A stretch of DNA of 64,000 nucleotides from Portunus trituberculatus (lineage: Eukaryota > Arthropoda > Malacostraca > Decapoda > Portunidae). The position numbers and the translations under genes were made by a program. Under the pieces are notes generated by a model that saw only the letters and a program-made list of their open reading frames with translations, did not search any database and was not told the DNA's origin. Position 1 is the stretch's first letter. Each line of letters begins with the position of its first letter. The stretch is from contig NC_059292.1 of NCBI RefSeq assembly GCF_017591435.1, positions 24,885,043 through 24,949,042 on the forward strand, read 5' to 3'. This document shows positions 10,856 through 21,789 of the stretch, piece by piece.

Positions 10856-11612
10856 GTAGGGAGGAGGGCCAGCCAAGGGCAAAAAAAAGAAAGTTAGAAA
10901 AAAGCCCACTTGAGCGCTGGCTCTCCAAAGAGTACAAAAAGTGCCAATACCGTCAGCCAGAATTAGGGAAGCAAATGCCTCGATACCTCCCTCTTAAAAG
11001 AAGACAAGTTGTAGGAATTTGGAAATACAGATGCAGGGAGGGAGTTCCAGAGTTTACCAGTTAAAGGGATGAATGATTGAGTGTACTGGTTAACTCTTGC
11101 ATTAGAGAGTTGGACAGAATAGGGATGAGAGGAAGAAGAAAGCCTTGTGCAGCGTGGCAGGAGGAGGGGAGGCATGCAGTTAGCAAGATCAGTAGAACAG
11201 TTAGCATGAAAATAGCGATAAAATATAGAAAGGGATGCAACATTTCGGCGGTGAGAAAGAGACTGAAAACAGTTAGTCAGAGGAGGGGAGTTGATGAGAC
11301 GAAGAGCTTTCGATTCCACCCTATCAAGCAAAGCTGTGTGACTGGAACCCCCCCCTAAACATGCGAAGAGTACTCCATACAGGGATGGATAAGGCCCTTA
11401 TACAGAGTAAGCAGTTGGAGGGGCGAGAAAAACTGACAGAGACGCCTCAGAACACCTAACTTCATAGAAGCTGTTTTAGCAAGAGATGAGATGTGAAGTT
11501 TCCAGTTAAGATTATGAGCAAAGGACAGACCGAGGATATTCATTGTGGAAGAGGAAGACAGTTGAGTGTCATTGAAGAAGAGGGGATAGTTGTCTGGAAG
11601 GTTGTGTCGAGT
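10823..11612 (-). mobile_element. LINE family A copy A2, 5'-truncated 3' end
   Basis: A T-run (10823-10853, the A-tail of a minus-strand insertion) is followed by the family A 3' untranslated region starting ACGTAGGGAGGAGGGCCAGC. The C-terminal part of the RT protein follows (RRNVASLSIFYRYF, KLHISSLAKTASMKLGVLRR). Homology to copies A3 and A4 stops at about 11612. Frames are broken. Confidence 0.9.
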
Positions 11613-11624
11613 ATACCACATATA

Positions 11625-11690
11625 GGGGTTCCGTGGAATAGGAAAAATTATTACAGGGTTTCCTCAAGGTGTAAACGTTGGGAATCACTG
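11625..11690 (-). mobile_element. Possible hAT-type terminus
   Basis: Read from 11690 on the minus strand the sequence starts CAGTGATTCCCAACG, which resembles hAT ends (CAGNGNTTCCCAAC). No matching second end or 8-bp duplication was found, so it may be a solo end left after deletion. Confidence 0.4.
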
Positions 11691-13040
11691 GTTTAATGAA
11701 AAATAGGAAAAGTGATATTATTGTGTTGAGCAGTGGTGTTGAAAGAGAACAGAGAAGGGGGAAGTGGCACCATTCGGTACATTTCTCCCTTAAACAGTGC
11801 ATTACAGCCCCAAAGATAAGTTAGTGAGTTTTCTTATGAAGACAAGGAACTACAAAGTGATCGAGTCAAGTGTGTCACTGCGCAGGTGAAAAGAATAAAG
11901 TGTAGTGAGGTTGTGTGAAGTAGTAAGTTTGACTATGTAATTATTTTTCTTGTATTTACTCTGTGGTGAGTGATATATTCTTTTCCGGTGAACTGGGCTG
12001 TAAGTTGAAAAGGAACATAATTTTGGGGAGAAAGTTTCTCTTAATATTATTCATTCAGTTTATTTATTTATTTATTTTTTCTCTCTTAATTAGATTTATT
12101 GCAAAGTATTGTAAATTGTATTCTTATGTCAACCATTTAAAAATTATAACCAGTGCCTTAACCATCAGCTACAGGTACTATTTTTGTTAAAAATAATGCT
12201 CAAAATTTATAAAAGTTTGATAATTGTTTCATTCATTAAAAACACTTTCTCTTCCAAAATCTCCCGCATTACAAATGAAAATGCAAATTGATACAAAACA
12301 GACAACTGGCTAAACCAACCTAACCAGATATTTGATTTAACCAAACCTAACTTTGCTAACTTAACTCATGTAAAGTAATCAAGATATTGCTCACCAATGA
12401 CAGCCATATTCCTCAGACTACAACAGAATCAATCTAATGCAGTTAAAATTATCTAATCAAAGCAAACTAGCTTAACCTAACTGACAATGTTAATAGATTA
12501 ATATGAAGTTGTTACTTTACTTGTTTTATTAAATCTGGCAAACCACTGCAAGGGATTGATGGGACATCCACCGCAGACAGACCTCTTCCCTCAGACTAAT
12601 TCATATATTTCAAATTATTTCTTCTCTCTCCATAGGATGTAATGAAATGCTCTTATTGGATTAATTAATTTGTATTTGTAACTGGACAATGGTTGCATTC
12701 TCAAACAAAAGAATCAATTACCATGATTAATTTTGCACTTGCACAACAGATATGATATAGACATAAATGTACAAACATGCTTTAATCAATATGGCTTTGA
12801 GTTTTTCAGTGTCTCCCAGTCCTTTACATGTGTAGGTGTGTCACTTGCCAGCATACCCATGGCAGTATGTGAGCTTGTTCTGCCCAAAAACATGTAAATC
12901 TCGAAAAAGAATATGGTCTGTGTGGTTTTGAGAGTTGTTAGCTTTGCCAGAGATAGAAAGGGGAATAAGGAGGGAGGCACAAATGAGAGCATGCATGGCA
13001 GCTCTTGTAAGTTGGTTGCAATATTCACATTCTAGGCCTG
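11691..13040. other. Stretch without recognisable genes
   Basis: The sequence is AT-rich and has only short frames that lack family features. A (TTTA)n tract lies at about 12056-12078. I see no element ends with certainty. Confidence 0.6.
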
Positions 13041-13436
13041 GTCATTACCATATGTCCTCGACTATAAGGCGACTGGGTATATAAGACGTCCCCCAAGGAA
13101 AAAGTTTAGGTTTTAAGCTATTATCGCTGTATAGGAATTTACACTTAGTTGCCACTAACCACCCAAACTTTATTTCAGTAAATACAAGGTAAATATATGT
13201 TATTTCATTGTAATAATTCATTGCGTTTATTATTATAAACTACTGTATTTTGTGTGATACTTTTGGTATAAGCTTCAAAATTAACATACTTGATATAGGT
13301 TATTTGCCAAGGCTTTGGTCCTGATTGCGTTTTTCCCTATAAGAAGTTAACTTCGCATCTCGATATTTCAAATCTTGATCAGTATTTTCGGCCCCAATTA
13401 TGATCGAAATTCGAGATTCTACTGTGTATATATATA
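13041..13436. other. Decayed pieces that look like Tigger/pogo-type ends
   Basis: The stretch holds ATGTCCTCGACTATAAGGCG near 13054 and ATCGAAATTCGAGATTCTAC near 13403. Phrases of this type are common at the ends of pogo-like elements. No paired ends were found, so this is a weak call. Confidence 0.3.
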
Positions 13437-13438
13437 TA

Positions 13439-14284
13439 CAGGCAACCCCCACTTAATGAATAGGTTATGCTCCTAAAAAAAACGTTCGTTGCGTGAATTT
13501 TCGTTAAGCGAACCAATTATAACAAGTTTGACCCCTGACTTGAACTTCCATTGAGAATAAACAAAGTGAGAGTGCATCATAGTACAGTAAAAGGTTTAAT
13601 GAAAGTAAAAATTATGAAGGTAAACATTTGAGCAGTTTAATTTAAGACTAAGTCATTAATATGTGCATTAATGTATTTATGTAAGTAACTTTATAATATT
13701 GATGATCTTAAATTTGTGAAGGGAGGGAGAGTGGAGCAGGAAAGACGCTAGCTGGCAACCTGTGAAATGTAAAGAAATGGCGCATCATTTTACCGCATAC
13801 AAAATTTATGTACCACATTTCCACAAGGCTTTCCATTTTATCCATTGCAGAGTCACGAGTTTGGGTGGTTCTTTTAGCTTGCAAGGAAGATATGGTCTCA
13901 CTAGCCTTCTTGATAGAGTCTGCTGACTTGAAAATAGTAGAGACAGTAGATGGAGTCAAGCCATGGTGGCGAGCAATGCTATTAGTTTTCTTGCTTCTCT
14001 CGTGTCTGTGAATAATATCCAGCTTCACTTCAAGAGTAAGAGACTTCCTGGTCTTCTTAGCAACGCTAGGCTACATTGCAGGGCTGGTTGTAGGGCATGT
14101 TGGGCGAGTGAAGAAGAGCTGGTGCTGGACACTTATTGTTTTGATACGATGGGGCTTTCAAACTTGGAAAAAATTACCTGGATAAAATTTTGTAAAAGCG
14201 AGTTTGGTGTTAGTTATACGAGTAAAATGATAAGTTCGTTGTAGTGAAATTTTGTTGTGTGAACGTTCGTTAATCTGGGGTTGC

Positions 14285-14287
<3 letters not shown>
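13439..14287 (-). mobile_element. Tigger/pogo DNA transposon, family T1, copy 1 (non-autonomous)
   Basis: The ends are inverted: CAGGCAACCCCCACTTAATG at the left and, read on the opposite strand, CAGGCAACCCCAGATTAACG at the right. TA is present on both sides (13437-13438, 14288-14289), the expected pogo/Tigger target duplication. The 849-bp element keeps only the N-terminal part of a CENP-B-like transposase. Similar copies occur at 15805, 25348, 26106, 37230 and 59089. Confidence 0.88.
13708..14028 (-). pseudogene. CENP-B-type helix-turn-helix remnant of Tigger T1 copy 1
   Basis: The frame reads VKLDIIHRHERSKKTNSIAR followed by GLTPSTVSTIFKSADSIKKA. This is the first helix-turn-helix (CENP-B N, Psq-like) of Tigger/pogo transposases, which binds the element ends. 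The frame continues into TRDSAMDKMESLVEMWY, where the second DNA-binding domain should begin, and then stops. The DDE catalytic domain is absent. A start resembling MAPKRPAP survives only in copy 4. Confidence 0.8.

Positions 14288-14368
<81 letters not shown>
14288..14368. repeat. (TA)n microsatellite
   Basis: About 80 bases of alternating TA lie between the right end of one Tigger element and the left end of the next. Confidence 0.97.
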
Positions 14369-14375
<7 letters not shown>

Positions 14376-14625
14376 CTGTAAGTCCTCGTTATACAGTACA
14401 TATGAGTTCCTGAAAACCTTACTGCATATCGAATTTACCGTATACCGAACCCATTATAACATGTAATAATAGGGAATGCGTTCCAGCACATTGAAAGTCA
14501 CCCCTACAGAAATGAAAATACATGAAAATAATCATTAAATGAATATATAAAAAAAAGTAAAGTACTGCACAAAAGAAATAAACAAAATGTTTTTTTTATT
14601 TACCATTCAATCGCCATGTATTCTA

Positions 14626-14937
14626 TCAGATGATGTCCTTCCCGAGGCAAAGGGACAGTATGGATTTCAGCCCTTGCTTATCTTCTGCTGAGTGGGCACA
14701 CGAGGATAAGATGTCGTCGTCTGCACTGTCAGAAGCAGATGTAGAAGGGCCAGCTGTAGCATGGTCGGCACGTTTCAATGGTTTGAAGAAAGAGAATATT
14801 GAGGAAGGGCCAGCTGTAGCAGGGTCAGCAGGTGTGACAAGGATGGCATGTCTGACTGGCTTGAAGAACGAGTAGATGGAGGACTGTTTAGTTTTTTTTT
14901 TTTTTTTTATCATAGATTTCTTGATAAATCTTGACAC
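14626..14937 (-). pseudogene. Tail of Tigger T2 transposase with PIP-box-like motifs
   Basis: The 103-residue frame holds two related blocks, QSSIYSFFKPVRHA and PSSIFSFFKPLKRA, followed by an Asp/Ser-rich tail. The first matches the PCNA-interacting (PIP) pattern Q-x-x-I-x-x-F-F. The second lacks the Gln. It follows the C-terminal domain at 14984-15436 after one frame change near an A-run. PCNA binding is known for the pogo transposase of Drosophila, so function here is inference by family. Confidence 0.65.
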
Positions 14938-14983
14938 TTTTCTCTACGTCATGAGCCACTTTGCCACTGTGACAGAATTTGGG

Positions 14984-15436
14984 TCACGTTCCTTCAGAGT
15001 TCAGAGTTTCCAGAGCTTTTTCGATACCATCGAGACATTCTCTAAGTGTTTTGTTGTCCAGGCCACGCACAGGTTCTTCTTCCTCATCTCCCTCTTCTGC
15101 CTCTTGTGATGTCTTGTCTAGCTCTATAAGTTCATCATTTGAGAGAGATTCAGCATGGCTTTCCAAAAGATCTTGAACATCATCATCATCAACTTCATCG
15201 AAGCACAGATTTACTATGTCACTTCTGATCGCACTGATGTCGTCTTCAGCGAAGCCTGGGAAATCATGCGCACATTCTGGCCATACTTTATTCCACACCA
15301 ATTTCATGGTAGACATCTTCAGTTCGTCCCAAGATGACTTGATGTTATCCAAGGCGTGCCAGATGTTATATGACTTCCACCATTCTCTGATAGTGGGCTT
15401 GCCAGGCCCATCTGTGCCCTTTATCAGTTGCTGCAT
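14984..15436 (-). pseudogene. C-terminal part of Tigger T2 transposase
   Basis: The 150-residue frame begins TIREWWKSYNIWHALDNIK, continues SSWDELKMSTMKLVWNKVW and PECAHDFPGF, and then turns very acidic (FDEVDDDDVQDLL). This succession is the region after the DDE domain in TIGD1-type transposases. The catalytic aspartates lie upstream and are deleted. A stop follows EGT at 14984, while the related tail region at 14626-14937 lies in another frame. Confidence 0.82.
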
Positions 15437-15804
15437 GGTTCGTTGCTGGTAGTAGGCTTTAAGTGTTTGCCATGATTATTATGAATATATTTGTGCTTAC
15501 AATAGACCCTTTAATATTCCATTTATTCATCTAATTAGTAATGCATGTAAGTAATATGCAATGCAGTTAAAAAGGGGGGGAGGGGAAGAGATAAGAGGCT
15601 CCAAGGGTGGTCAAGTTATAGTCAGTACTGTGAGTGGCAGGGGAGGTGTGGTGTGGATGACGTCATCACCCCTGCTCCTCTGCACTGGGCCCTCTCAGAT
15701 GACATGAGAGGATACCGTATATCGAATCGAGGGTAGTAATTTCCAAATACCGTAACTGTGAATTTACCGGATAAAGAACTACCGTATAACGAGGACTTAC
15801 TGTA

Positions 15805-16710
15805 TCCCCCGTTTAACGAACAGGTTACGTTCCTAAAAAAAACTCGTTAAGCAAATTTTTGCTAAGGAAACCAATTATAACAAGTTTAACCCCTGACTTG
15901 AACTTGCATTGAGAGTAAACAAAGTAAGAGTGCATCATAGTACAGTGAAAGGTTTAATAAAAGTAAAAATTATGAAGTTAAATATTTAGGCAGTTTGATT
16001 TAAGTCATTATAATGTACACTAATGTATGTATGTACGTAACTTTATAATGTTGATGATCTTAAATTTATGAAGGGAGGGAGAGTGAAGCGGGAAAGACAC
16101 TAGCTGGCAACTTGGGGAATGTAAACAAAGGGTGCATCATTGTACCGCATACAAAACTTATGTACCACATTTTCACAAGGCTTTCCATTTTATCCATTGC
16201 AGAGTCACAAGTTTGGGTGGTTCCTTTAGCTTGCAAGGAAAATATGGTCTCACCAGCCTTCTTAATAGAGTCTGCAGACTTGAAAATAGGTGTAGTCAAG
16301 CTATGGTGGCAAGCAATGCTATTAATTTTCTTGCCTCTCGTGTGTGTGAATAATATCCAGCTTCACTTCGAGAGTAAGAGACTTCCTGGTCTTCTTAGCA
16401 ACGCTAGGCAACATTGCAGGGCGTTTTGGTAGCATGTAGAGCGAGGGAAGATGAGCTGCTGCTGACGCTGTTATTGTTTTAAACTAGGGGGAGAGAGTGG
16501 TGCGCATTTTGTCCACAAGAGGCACTGGTGTATTCAAAAGCCTGTTGGCTTACGTGATATGGAGGGGCTTTCAAACTTGGAAAAAATTACCTGGATAAAA
16601 TTTTGTTTAAGCGAGTTTGGTGTTCATTAAATGAGCAGATGGTAGTATAAGGAAACGTTCGTTGTAGTGAAATTTCGTCGTGTGAATCTTTGTTAAGCGG
16701 GGTTTGCATG
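15805..16710 (-). mobile_element. Tigger T1 copy 2, left tip lost
   Basis: The sequence is closely related to T1 copy 1 over its length and contains the degraded transposase frame at 16066-16299 (FKSADSIKKAGETIFSLQAK). The left end lacks the first bases of the inverted repeat and starts TCCCCCGTTTAACGAACAGG, directly at the TA that borders T2. The right end reads AAGCGGGGTTTGCATG with TA after it. The two elements therefore share one TA. Confidence 0.82.
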
Positions 16711-16765
16711 TATATATTTATGCACAGTGGTCCTCTTTCTCTGCGCAACTTCGTCAATGTGTTTC

Positions 16766-16855
16766 CAGGTTTTTGTACACCCTCACTTTGTTTCCCAGCT
16801 TTATGCACACCCTCACTTTGTTTCCCAGCTTTATGCACACCCTCACTTTGTTTCC
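16766..16855. repeat. 30-bp tandem repeat, three units
   Basis: The units start at 16766, 16796 and 16826. Each contains CACCCTCACTTTGTTTCC after a CAGCTTTATG-like lead. Units 2 and 3 are identical and unit 1 differs at a few bases. Confidence 0.92.
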
Positions 16856-16859
16856 ATCA

Positions 16860-17191
16860 CTCTTACAGTGTAAAATTTCCAACTTAATGTGCACTTGGTG
16901 AAGGAAACTTTTATTTGGGAACAAAATATATTTTGTAAAAAAAAAGAAAATTGTCAAAAAACAATAAAATAAATGAAAAGAAATTAAGAAATGATATTTT
17001 AACAACAAAAATAATAATGAAATGTCAAAATATATAAATTAAACATTACATAACAAAAATCCAACAAGATGGTTTGATGTGTTTATGTTTTTGTCCATCT
17101 GGCATGTTGTCCTAGCTTGCCTGTGTTACAGTTTCATGTTTCATGTTTGCCAAGCATTATGATATTTTTTTATCTTAGTAGATTTGTGAAT
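16860..17191. other. AT-rich stretch without recognisable gene
   Basis: Many A-runs are present and no frame shows family features. No element ends were recognised. Confidence 0.5.
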
Positions 17192-17242
17192 ATGGCTCCT
17201 TCCAAAAAATATGAAAGAGTAGGTAAGGTGTTATAGGTACAT
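17192..17242 (+). pseudogene. Start of a CENP-B/Tigger-like transposase, cut by an insertion
   Basis: ATG at 17192 opens a short frame MAPSKKYERV, similar in style to the starts of Tigger transposases. The homologous continuation appears only after the 1679-bp insertion, at 18922 on. The link between the two halves is inferred from the target duplication. Confidence 0.45.
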
Positions 17243-17499
17243 CCACAGATAACAGTAGATCTGGATTTGAGTGCGGAGCCGCGCCACCACAGCAGTAACG
17301 TACCCAAAGCGGTCGACTGGTAGTACGCGGCAGCTGACTGTTAAAGTTATAATTTTGTAAAGTTTTATACAGTATGAGGTGCATTTTTAAGGAAATGCTA
17401 ATCATTACTAAATACCGCAGCAGTGGGAAGGCGTGTGCATTTGTGGAGGCTGTGAGGTGCACCAGATTAAGGGCTCGGCTGACCTCTACCTGGAGGAAG

Positions 17500-17544
<45 letters not shown>

Positions 17545-18921
17545 GTACATATTTGTGGCAAGTTGTATACACCCATGTCTACTGCAAATTAGTCATTTTA
17601 AAATCTCAGGCGAGCAGCGAGATGGCCAACGGTTTAGCCAACGGACAGTGACAGTCACTCAAGTCACTCGGTTCAAGTCAGTCATGCTAGGGATACTGCT
17701 GCAGCCAAGAGTGAGGGGTTATAATTGTTACGTGCATGTTCAGGCATTTTGACATATCTGTGGAGGCAATGAAACAGTGAAATGTGAATGCTGTTGAAAG
17801 AGTTTTGTCCAACAATGGATTTACAGTGAAAGTGTGAAGAGCTTGTGTCGAGGTTCACATGAAAATGTTATTATGTGCGTGTGTGATGCAGTCGCTAGTG
17901 ATATCACTGTGCAATGAGTAATGAAGTACAGTGAGGTGAATAAGGAGTGAACATTGTGAGTGGTGTAATGCACACAGATTTAACATTGTGAGTGGTGTAT
18001 CCAACCGTGACATGTGTAGGGTGACGCTGAGTGTTGTATGCGGAGTTAAGTCAGTGGTACAGTGGAGAAGAACTGCTTGTGGTGACTTGAGGCGTACAAT
18101 GCGAAACACTACAGTGAAATATAATGAGAGGTCACACAAAATGGCAGAGTGAGAGGCTGTAACTGGGACGTAATCCGAGACGCGTGCAACTGGTGGCAGT
18201 GACTGCAGATATGACATCTGGTGCCATATAGATAGTCAGTTTGGGAAAAGATAGTGACACTGGTGAAGAACAGTGACATGTTATTGACATCACTGTGACG
18301 TGGAAGTGTACTGTGGAGTGCTCTTAAGTGTTAAACTCATCTGATTACTAATGTGACTGCAACAAACTTATGAATGATTAATAGTGACTAGAATGGTAGG
18401 AAACAATGCCTAGGCAGTGACTGATAGTGACTACTGCGATATATTTCTTCGCGTTAATGATGTAAAAAAAAATAAGCGCAAACCTGGTGTCGCCACAGGA
18501 GGTAACACAGGGTCACAGAGTGATGGCAAAGGCATAAATTCACAGGTGTGAAGAAGAGATGAGCAAGTGGACAGCCAAAATCATGTAAAGTAATTTATAA
18601 GTGATACAAAATTTGCATTTTGTGTTTGAAATACAGCTGTAAGCTTAAAGTTGTATTTAAACATCAACCTGGTACTATATAAATTCTTGTGTTTGACTCG
18701 TATAACTGAGCGGTACAATGACATGGTTGTATGGATTTAGATATCGCTTTCAGGTATTGAATTAAAGACAGTTAGCTTGCTTCACAGTGATTTTCATAGA
18801 TTCATGTTGGCTAGGAGCTGAGATTTCGAGGTTTGAAATTTAAGGTCCATTCTCCGGCTTTGGGTACGTTACTGCAGCACGGCGATTTTCGTGTCAAATC
18901 CAGATCTACTATTATCTGTGG
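17243..18921. mobile_element. 1679-bp DNA element with about 67-bp terminal inverted repeats, unclassified
   Basis: The left end CCACAGATAACAGTAGATCT and the right end read on the other strand, CCACAGATAATAGTAGATCT, match. Similarity then extends inward for about 67 bases, through TGGATTTGA and CAGTAACGTACCCAAAGC. TACAT is present directly outside both ends (17238-17242 and 18922-18926), giving a likely 5-bp target duplication. GGTACATC occurs at both junctions, so an 8-bp duplication cannot be excluded. The interior has no recognisable transposase. It is probably non-autonomous. Confidence 0.75.
17501..17543. repeat. (ATT)n microsatellite
   Basis: A run of about 14 ATT units lies inside the 1679-bp inverted-repeat element. 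Confidence 0.97.
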
Positions 18922-18951
18922 TACATCTTATCAAGAAACAAAATATTTTCA

Positions 18952-19095
18952 CTTCAAGAGGAACTAGACGCCATAGTTAAGGTTGAGGCGGGTGAGAAGC
19001 TCCGTAAAGTAGGCAGATTTTACTCTATTAAAGAGTCCACACTGCATAACATGGTGAAATGTAAAGATGCCATAAAAAACCCAGTGCAGGAATGA
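18952..19095 (+). pseudogene. CENP-B-type helix-turn-helix remnant
   Basis: The 47-residue frame reads LQEELDAIVKVEAGEKLRKV, then GRFYSIKESTLHNMVKCKD. The spacing of a lysine/glutamate-rich first helix, a short turn and a second helix with ESTLHNMVKC fits the N-terminal DNA-binding domain of Tigger/jerky transposases. It is followed by a stop at 19093. It belongs with the start at 17192 across the inserted element. No further transposase is left. Confidence 0.6.
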
Positions 19096-19398
19096 TCGAT
19101 ATAGGGGCTTTTATCGGGGTTGGGGGGGGTCTTAGGGGTCAGTCATGGTGGGTCTCAGTCCCAGTCTTATTTATAACATAGGATGCTATTATTCCGTTAA
19201 TATGTTCTTGATATATGCACACATTTTCTCGGTTCCTTCCCTGCTCATTAAGGGAGGACCTCTGTATATAGTTTATAGCGGTGACGTAGTGGATAAGGTG
19301 GTGAGCATGTAGGTTTAAATCCCACCATGTACCGCCTAGAAACTATGTCATTTGTCGAGTGGTTTAAAGTTACCTACATGTCACTATGATACCATGTT
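19096..19398. other. No recognisable gene
   Basis: The stretch contains a short G-run near 19120. It has no frame with family features and no element ends that I can recognise. Confidence 0.5.
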
Positions 19399-19402
19399 TT
19401 AA

Positions 19403-19460
19403 CCCGTACAGCGTCAGCAGATCTGAGGCTTTGTGATTTCGCCAGTGCTGGCCACATCAT

Positions 19461-19505
<45 letters not shown>

Positions 19506-20251
19506 AAACCAGTCTTAAATGATGTGAAACAAATGAAAATAACAGTCATTCCTTCCAGAACTGACTGGAAGTGGTATTAATTGGTGCGAGATATTTTGCG
19601 CTAAGGTTAGCGACTTAGCAAAGCCTTATGTGACTAGTTTATTCGCTTCCTCGTTTCTCACCAGTCGATCCCCGAGTTGGACACATGCATAATATCGTTC
19701 CTGAGTTGAAAGAAAAACAACATGTCATGTTTTGCTGTTTGGGAGTGCTTGTGGATAAAAATAGTCATGAGATATCGCGAGGGAGTGTTGCCTTTCGCGG
19801 TGCAAATATTTTCCGAGTAATATGTACTTGTTTTTCCTTATAACAAAGCGATTCAAAAATTCTTACTTATGTCATACAAAGTTTTCACTACCACAATATA
19901 ACAGTTACCAAAAACATCTGAAATGGTAAGAGTAAGTAATGGAAATTACGCTACGCTGCGTTTATATAAGCGGAGTTGAGGCGTCAGTTTACCGCTACAG
20001 CGAGCTGAAGGCAGCAGAAACTGCTAAAGTTCAGATATGTAATAAATAAATACAGGAAGCATTCATGTTAGCAGGGACAAGGAGGCAGCATGAGCAATGT
20101 CTACAGTGCATGATTGCAGTATAATGGTAGGTTTTGAGGATGCAATACCTCCGAAAACACGAGGAAGCTCGCCGACGTATCTCATACGTCTCTGACGCCC
20201 AGTTGGCTCAGAGTAGCCGACATATCTCGTACGTCTCTGACGCTGTACGGG
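19403..20251. mobile_element. piggyBac-type short DNA element, 849 bp
   Basis: TTAA lies at 19399-19402 and 20252-20255. Inside it the ends are inverted: CCCGTACAGCGTCAG on the left, and the same 15 bases are read from the right on the opposite strand. TTAA duplication with CCC-starting ends is the piggyBac signature. No transposase frame was recognised, so it is non-autonomous. It carries a T-run at 19466-19502 and two copies of a TATCTCATACGTCTCTGACG-like stretch near its right end. Confidence 0.8.
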
Positions 20252-20880
20252 TTAAGTGGTTACACCAAAGATGCACTTGGGTGATGATATGGGACCTTAT
20301 ATGGGTACCACTATAAATAGAATTGCCTGCGCCACTAATGGGTGGAAGCTGAGCAGCGCTTCCTATGCATGCTCTTCAAGTATACCTACAGGCACTATAG
20401 GCCATAGTGCAGAGAAAAAAATACACATGTGTGTGACTGCAGAGTTACCATATTTGATGACTCATAAGATGCACTTTTCTCCCCCCCAAAAAATTAGCCT
20501 GCGTCCTATGAGGCCAAGGTTCCGCATTGATGCTGTGGTTGGTGTTATGTCTGTGGCAACAGAGGCTCTAAAATTAAATACCAGACATCTTCACTCATGT
20601 AAACAAAGTGATGATTGGTACATACAGTGGAGACTCAATACTCGAACGTTTAAATAGTCAAACTTTTCAATAGTTGAACACAAAGTTCAACTTAATACTC
20701 GAAAAAGTACCTATTTGTCAAACGTCCGTCCACGTGGGTGTAAACAAAGGGTCTCTCCCTTCCTGCCGCCACACGCACCCCACCAGTCCATTGCAGCCAG
20801 TTAATCCTTCGCTGTTGTAAGAATAACATTGTCTTGCACTTTTTCTCTGGAATTTTTTTTTTTGCATTTAGAAGCTTACA

Positions 20881-21427
20881 ATGGCACCGAACAGGCTTGT
20901 TAGTGGTGAAAACAAGCCTACAAGAAAGAATGTAGTGACAACCATTGAAAGGAAAAAGGAGATTATTGATAAATACGAGAAAAGAGGAAGAATAACTGAT
21001 CTTGTAGCTGAGTACTGTATGGCTAAATCTACAGTAGCCACAATACTGAAGACTGAGCTCATTAAAAGAGCTGATGTGGCAATTGGTGTGAAAATGCAAT
21101 TTAAGAGACTTGTGGCAGTGGAAGTAATGGAAAAATTGTTGATTGGATAAACCAAAGGCAGATGGCTGGTGATTCATTGTCAGGGTATAGTTTGTGTGAA
21201 GGCTAGGCTGCTGCATCGTGATCTTATTTCTGATACTACATCTGACTCCAGTGATGATTTTAAAGCAAATAAAGGGTGGTTTATGAATTTCAAGAAAAGA
21301 ACTGGAATCCATTCTGTTTTGAGGCATGGCGAGCCCGCAAGCGCTGAGAGTTGCCACTGAGTAATTTGTGCCTGAATTTAAGAAATTTGTGGATAAAGAG
21401 TGTGTAAGCCTACAACAGATCTTTAAT
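20881..21427 (+). pseudogene. DNA-binding half of Tigger T3 transposase
   Basis: ATG at 20881 opens MAPNRLVSGENKPTRKNVVT, then IERKKEIIDKYEKRGRITDL and AEYCMAKSTVATILK, a CENP-B N helix-turn-helix. A frame change near 21147 leads to WINQRQMAGDSLSG, KANKGWFMNFKKRTGIHSVL and RHGEPASAES, which is the second (Tc5-type) DNA-binding domain. EFKKFVDKECVSLQQIFN follows and leads up to the first catalytic block. The break in the protein is exactly at IFN, where the next element is inserted. Confidence 0.88.
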
Positions 21428-21789
21428 GGGACCGATCGCGATCTGCTATGTAGGTGCCTTCAACCGCCAGATGGGTTAATTATTTCACAGCAAGTTGGTC
21501 AACTGGAACGTACTTTTCTGCACGTTTTGTAAATATTAAATGGTTTAATAAAATAGTTATAATCTTTCTAAGAATGTACTCGTGGCATATAAGCTAAAAA
21601 AGTGGAAATGTTTATATAATGTAGAGTGCTCTTCTTTCCCATCTCCATTTCTGGGACAAAAAATAGAAAAGATCATTAATAGGTAAAGCGTAGTCTTAAT
21701 GCCTTTTTCTTTCCATAAAAATTAATATAAATTATTTTCATACAGAAAATCACAACAATTAATAGTCTTAAGAAGTTAACAGTATAGAG

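Larger units (their letters stand above)
14376..15802 (-). mobile_element. Tigger DNA transposon, family T2, internally deleted
   Basis: The ends are inverted: TACTGTAAGTCCTCGTTATA at the left and TACAGTAAGTCCTCGTTATA when the right end is read on the opposite strand. TA flanks both sides. The 1427-bp element encodes the C-terminal part of a Tigger transposase on the minus strand but lacks the DNA-binding and DDE parts. Confidence 0.88.

Noticed and set aside
16766..16855. CRISPR-like array
   Set aside because: Three adjacent 30-bp units have no spacers, so this is a plain tandem repeat in eukaryotic DNA.
17855..18217. A 120-codon minus-strand frame in the 1.68-kb element
   Set aside because: The composition is low complexity (His/Thr/Leu-rich), there is no motif of any transposase, and it is antisense to a GTGA-rich stretch.
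20692..21357. A 221-codon minus-strand frame
   Set aside because: It is antisense to the CENP-B N and Tc5-type DNA-binding domains of Tigger T3, which are clear on the + strand.
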